The notes under the pieces: generated by a model | The model's input: only the letters and a program-made list of their open reading frames with translations | Databases searched by the model: none | Told to the model about the DNA's origin: nothing | NCBI GenBank assembly: GCA_003646045.1 | Contig: QNDV01000189.1 | Span: 1-5,535 of the forward strand | DNA from: a bacterium | GTDB taxonomy: Bacteria; Krumholzibacteriota; Krumholzibacteria; LZORAL124-64-63 | Reading direction: 5' to 3' | Length of the DNA: 5,535 bases | Program-made: the position numbers and the translations under genes | Part shown: positions 5,249 through 5,535 of the stretch, in pieces | Numbering within the stretch: the first letter of the stretch is position 1 | Layout: each line of letters starts with the position of its first letter

Positions 5249-5535
5249 ATGTCGGACAAACTTGATATCCAGCCCACAAAGGGCAAGCTCGGAATTCTGA
5301 CCCCTGGGATGGGCGCCGTCTCCACCACCTTCATCGCCGGTGTCATCGCCATCCGGCGTGGCCTGCGCCTGCCCATCGGCAGCTTCACCCAGATGGGTCA
5401 CATCCGTCTGGGCAAGCGTACCGACGAACGGCAGCCGCTGGTCCGCAATTTCGTACCCCTGGCAGAGCTGGACGACATCGCGTTCGGCGGCTGGGACATC
5501 TTCGAGGACAACGTCTACGAGGCCGCGCTCAACGC
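5249..5535 (+). CDS. ino1: Inositol-3-phosphate synthase, N-terminal part (cut by window end)
   Basis: The first 95 residues of a myo-inositol-1-phosphate synthase (EC 5.5.1.4), a cytoplasmic NAD-dependent isomerase that turns glucose 6-phosphate into 1D-myo-inositol 3-phosphate. The start of the Rossmann fold is clear: KLGILTPGMGAVSTTFIAGV (13-32), with the glycine loop PGMGAVSTT as in bacterial members. GSFTQMGHIRLGKR (44-57) and FGGWDIFEDNVYEAA (79-93) are strongly typical of this family. Bacterial members are usually some 360-440 residues, so most of the protein lies beyond 5535. ATG at 5249 has AGGAG nine bases upstream (5235-5239), and no longer in-frame start looks better. It is the only plus-strand gene here and is divergent from the sugar transferase. 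Inositol phosphate could feed a phosphoinositide lipid, a compatible solute or an inositol-containing glycan; the window does not decide which. Confidence 0.9.
   Translation, partial: MSDKLDIQPTKGKLGILTPGMGAVSTTFIAGVIAIRRGLRLPIGSFTQMGHIRLGKRTDERQPLVRNFVPLAELDDIAFGGWDIFEDNVYEAALN

Noticed and set aside
5206..5388. Minus-strand open frame of 60 codons
   Set aside because: Shadow of the inositol phosphate synthase start; it would end in that gene's leader.

Overview
The window looks like chromosomal DNA of a GC-rich gammaproteobacterium. The best evidence is three minus-strand tRNA genes in the transcribed order Gly(GCC) - Cys(GCA) - Leu(UAA), all with an encoded CCA end. This is the order of the glyW-cysT-leuZ cluster known from Escherichia coli and relatives. 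I cannot assign a genus.

Layout from right to left, which is the direction of transcription for most of it. At the right edge, on the plus strand, begins an inositol-3-phosphate synthase gene (5249 onward, cut by the window end). About 440 bases of AT-richer regulatory DNA separate it from a divergent minus-strand series. That series is a monotopic phosphoglycosyl transferase (bacterial sugar transferase, 4073-4807), a Gfo/Idh/MocA NAD(P)-dependent sugar oxidoreductase (2843-3868) and a GT4 glycosyltransferase (1671-2801). Next come the three tRNA genes (1200-1628) and a second, different GT4 glycosyltransferase (11-1150). The protein genes together look like part of a cell-surface polysaccharide or glycolipid pathway. 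The sugar transferase would load the first sugar phosphate on a polyprenyl phosphate, the oxidoreductase would modify a nucleotide sugar, and the two GT4 enzymes would extend the glycan. The inositol phosphate synthase could supply an inositol-containing building block, but this is inferred only from position.

Two regulatory patterns stand out. First, each tRNA gene has its own perfect TTGACA -35 box with a -10-like hexamer 17 bases downstream, placed 41-46 bases before the mature 5' end. A good intrinsic terminator sits between the Cys and Leu genes, so the conserved trio seems to be split into separate transcription units. No terminator follows the Leu gene, and the next glycosyltransferase starts 49 bases later, so it may be read from the tRNA promoter. 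Second, the divergent promoter region carries a perfect 10-base inverted repeat (CACATTACCA / TGGTAATGTG). Each arm lies directly upstream of a -10-like box for one of the two divergent genes, and a third ATTACCA copy lies between them.

No CRISPR array, insertion sequence, integrase or defence gene is visible. The most unusual thing is the housekeeping tRNA cluster embedded, in the same orientation, inside a polysaccharide gene cluster.
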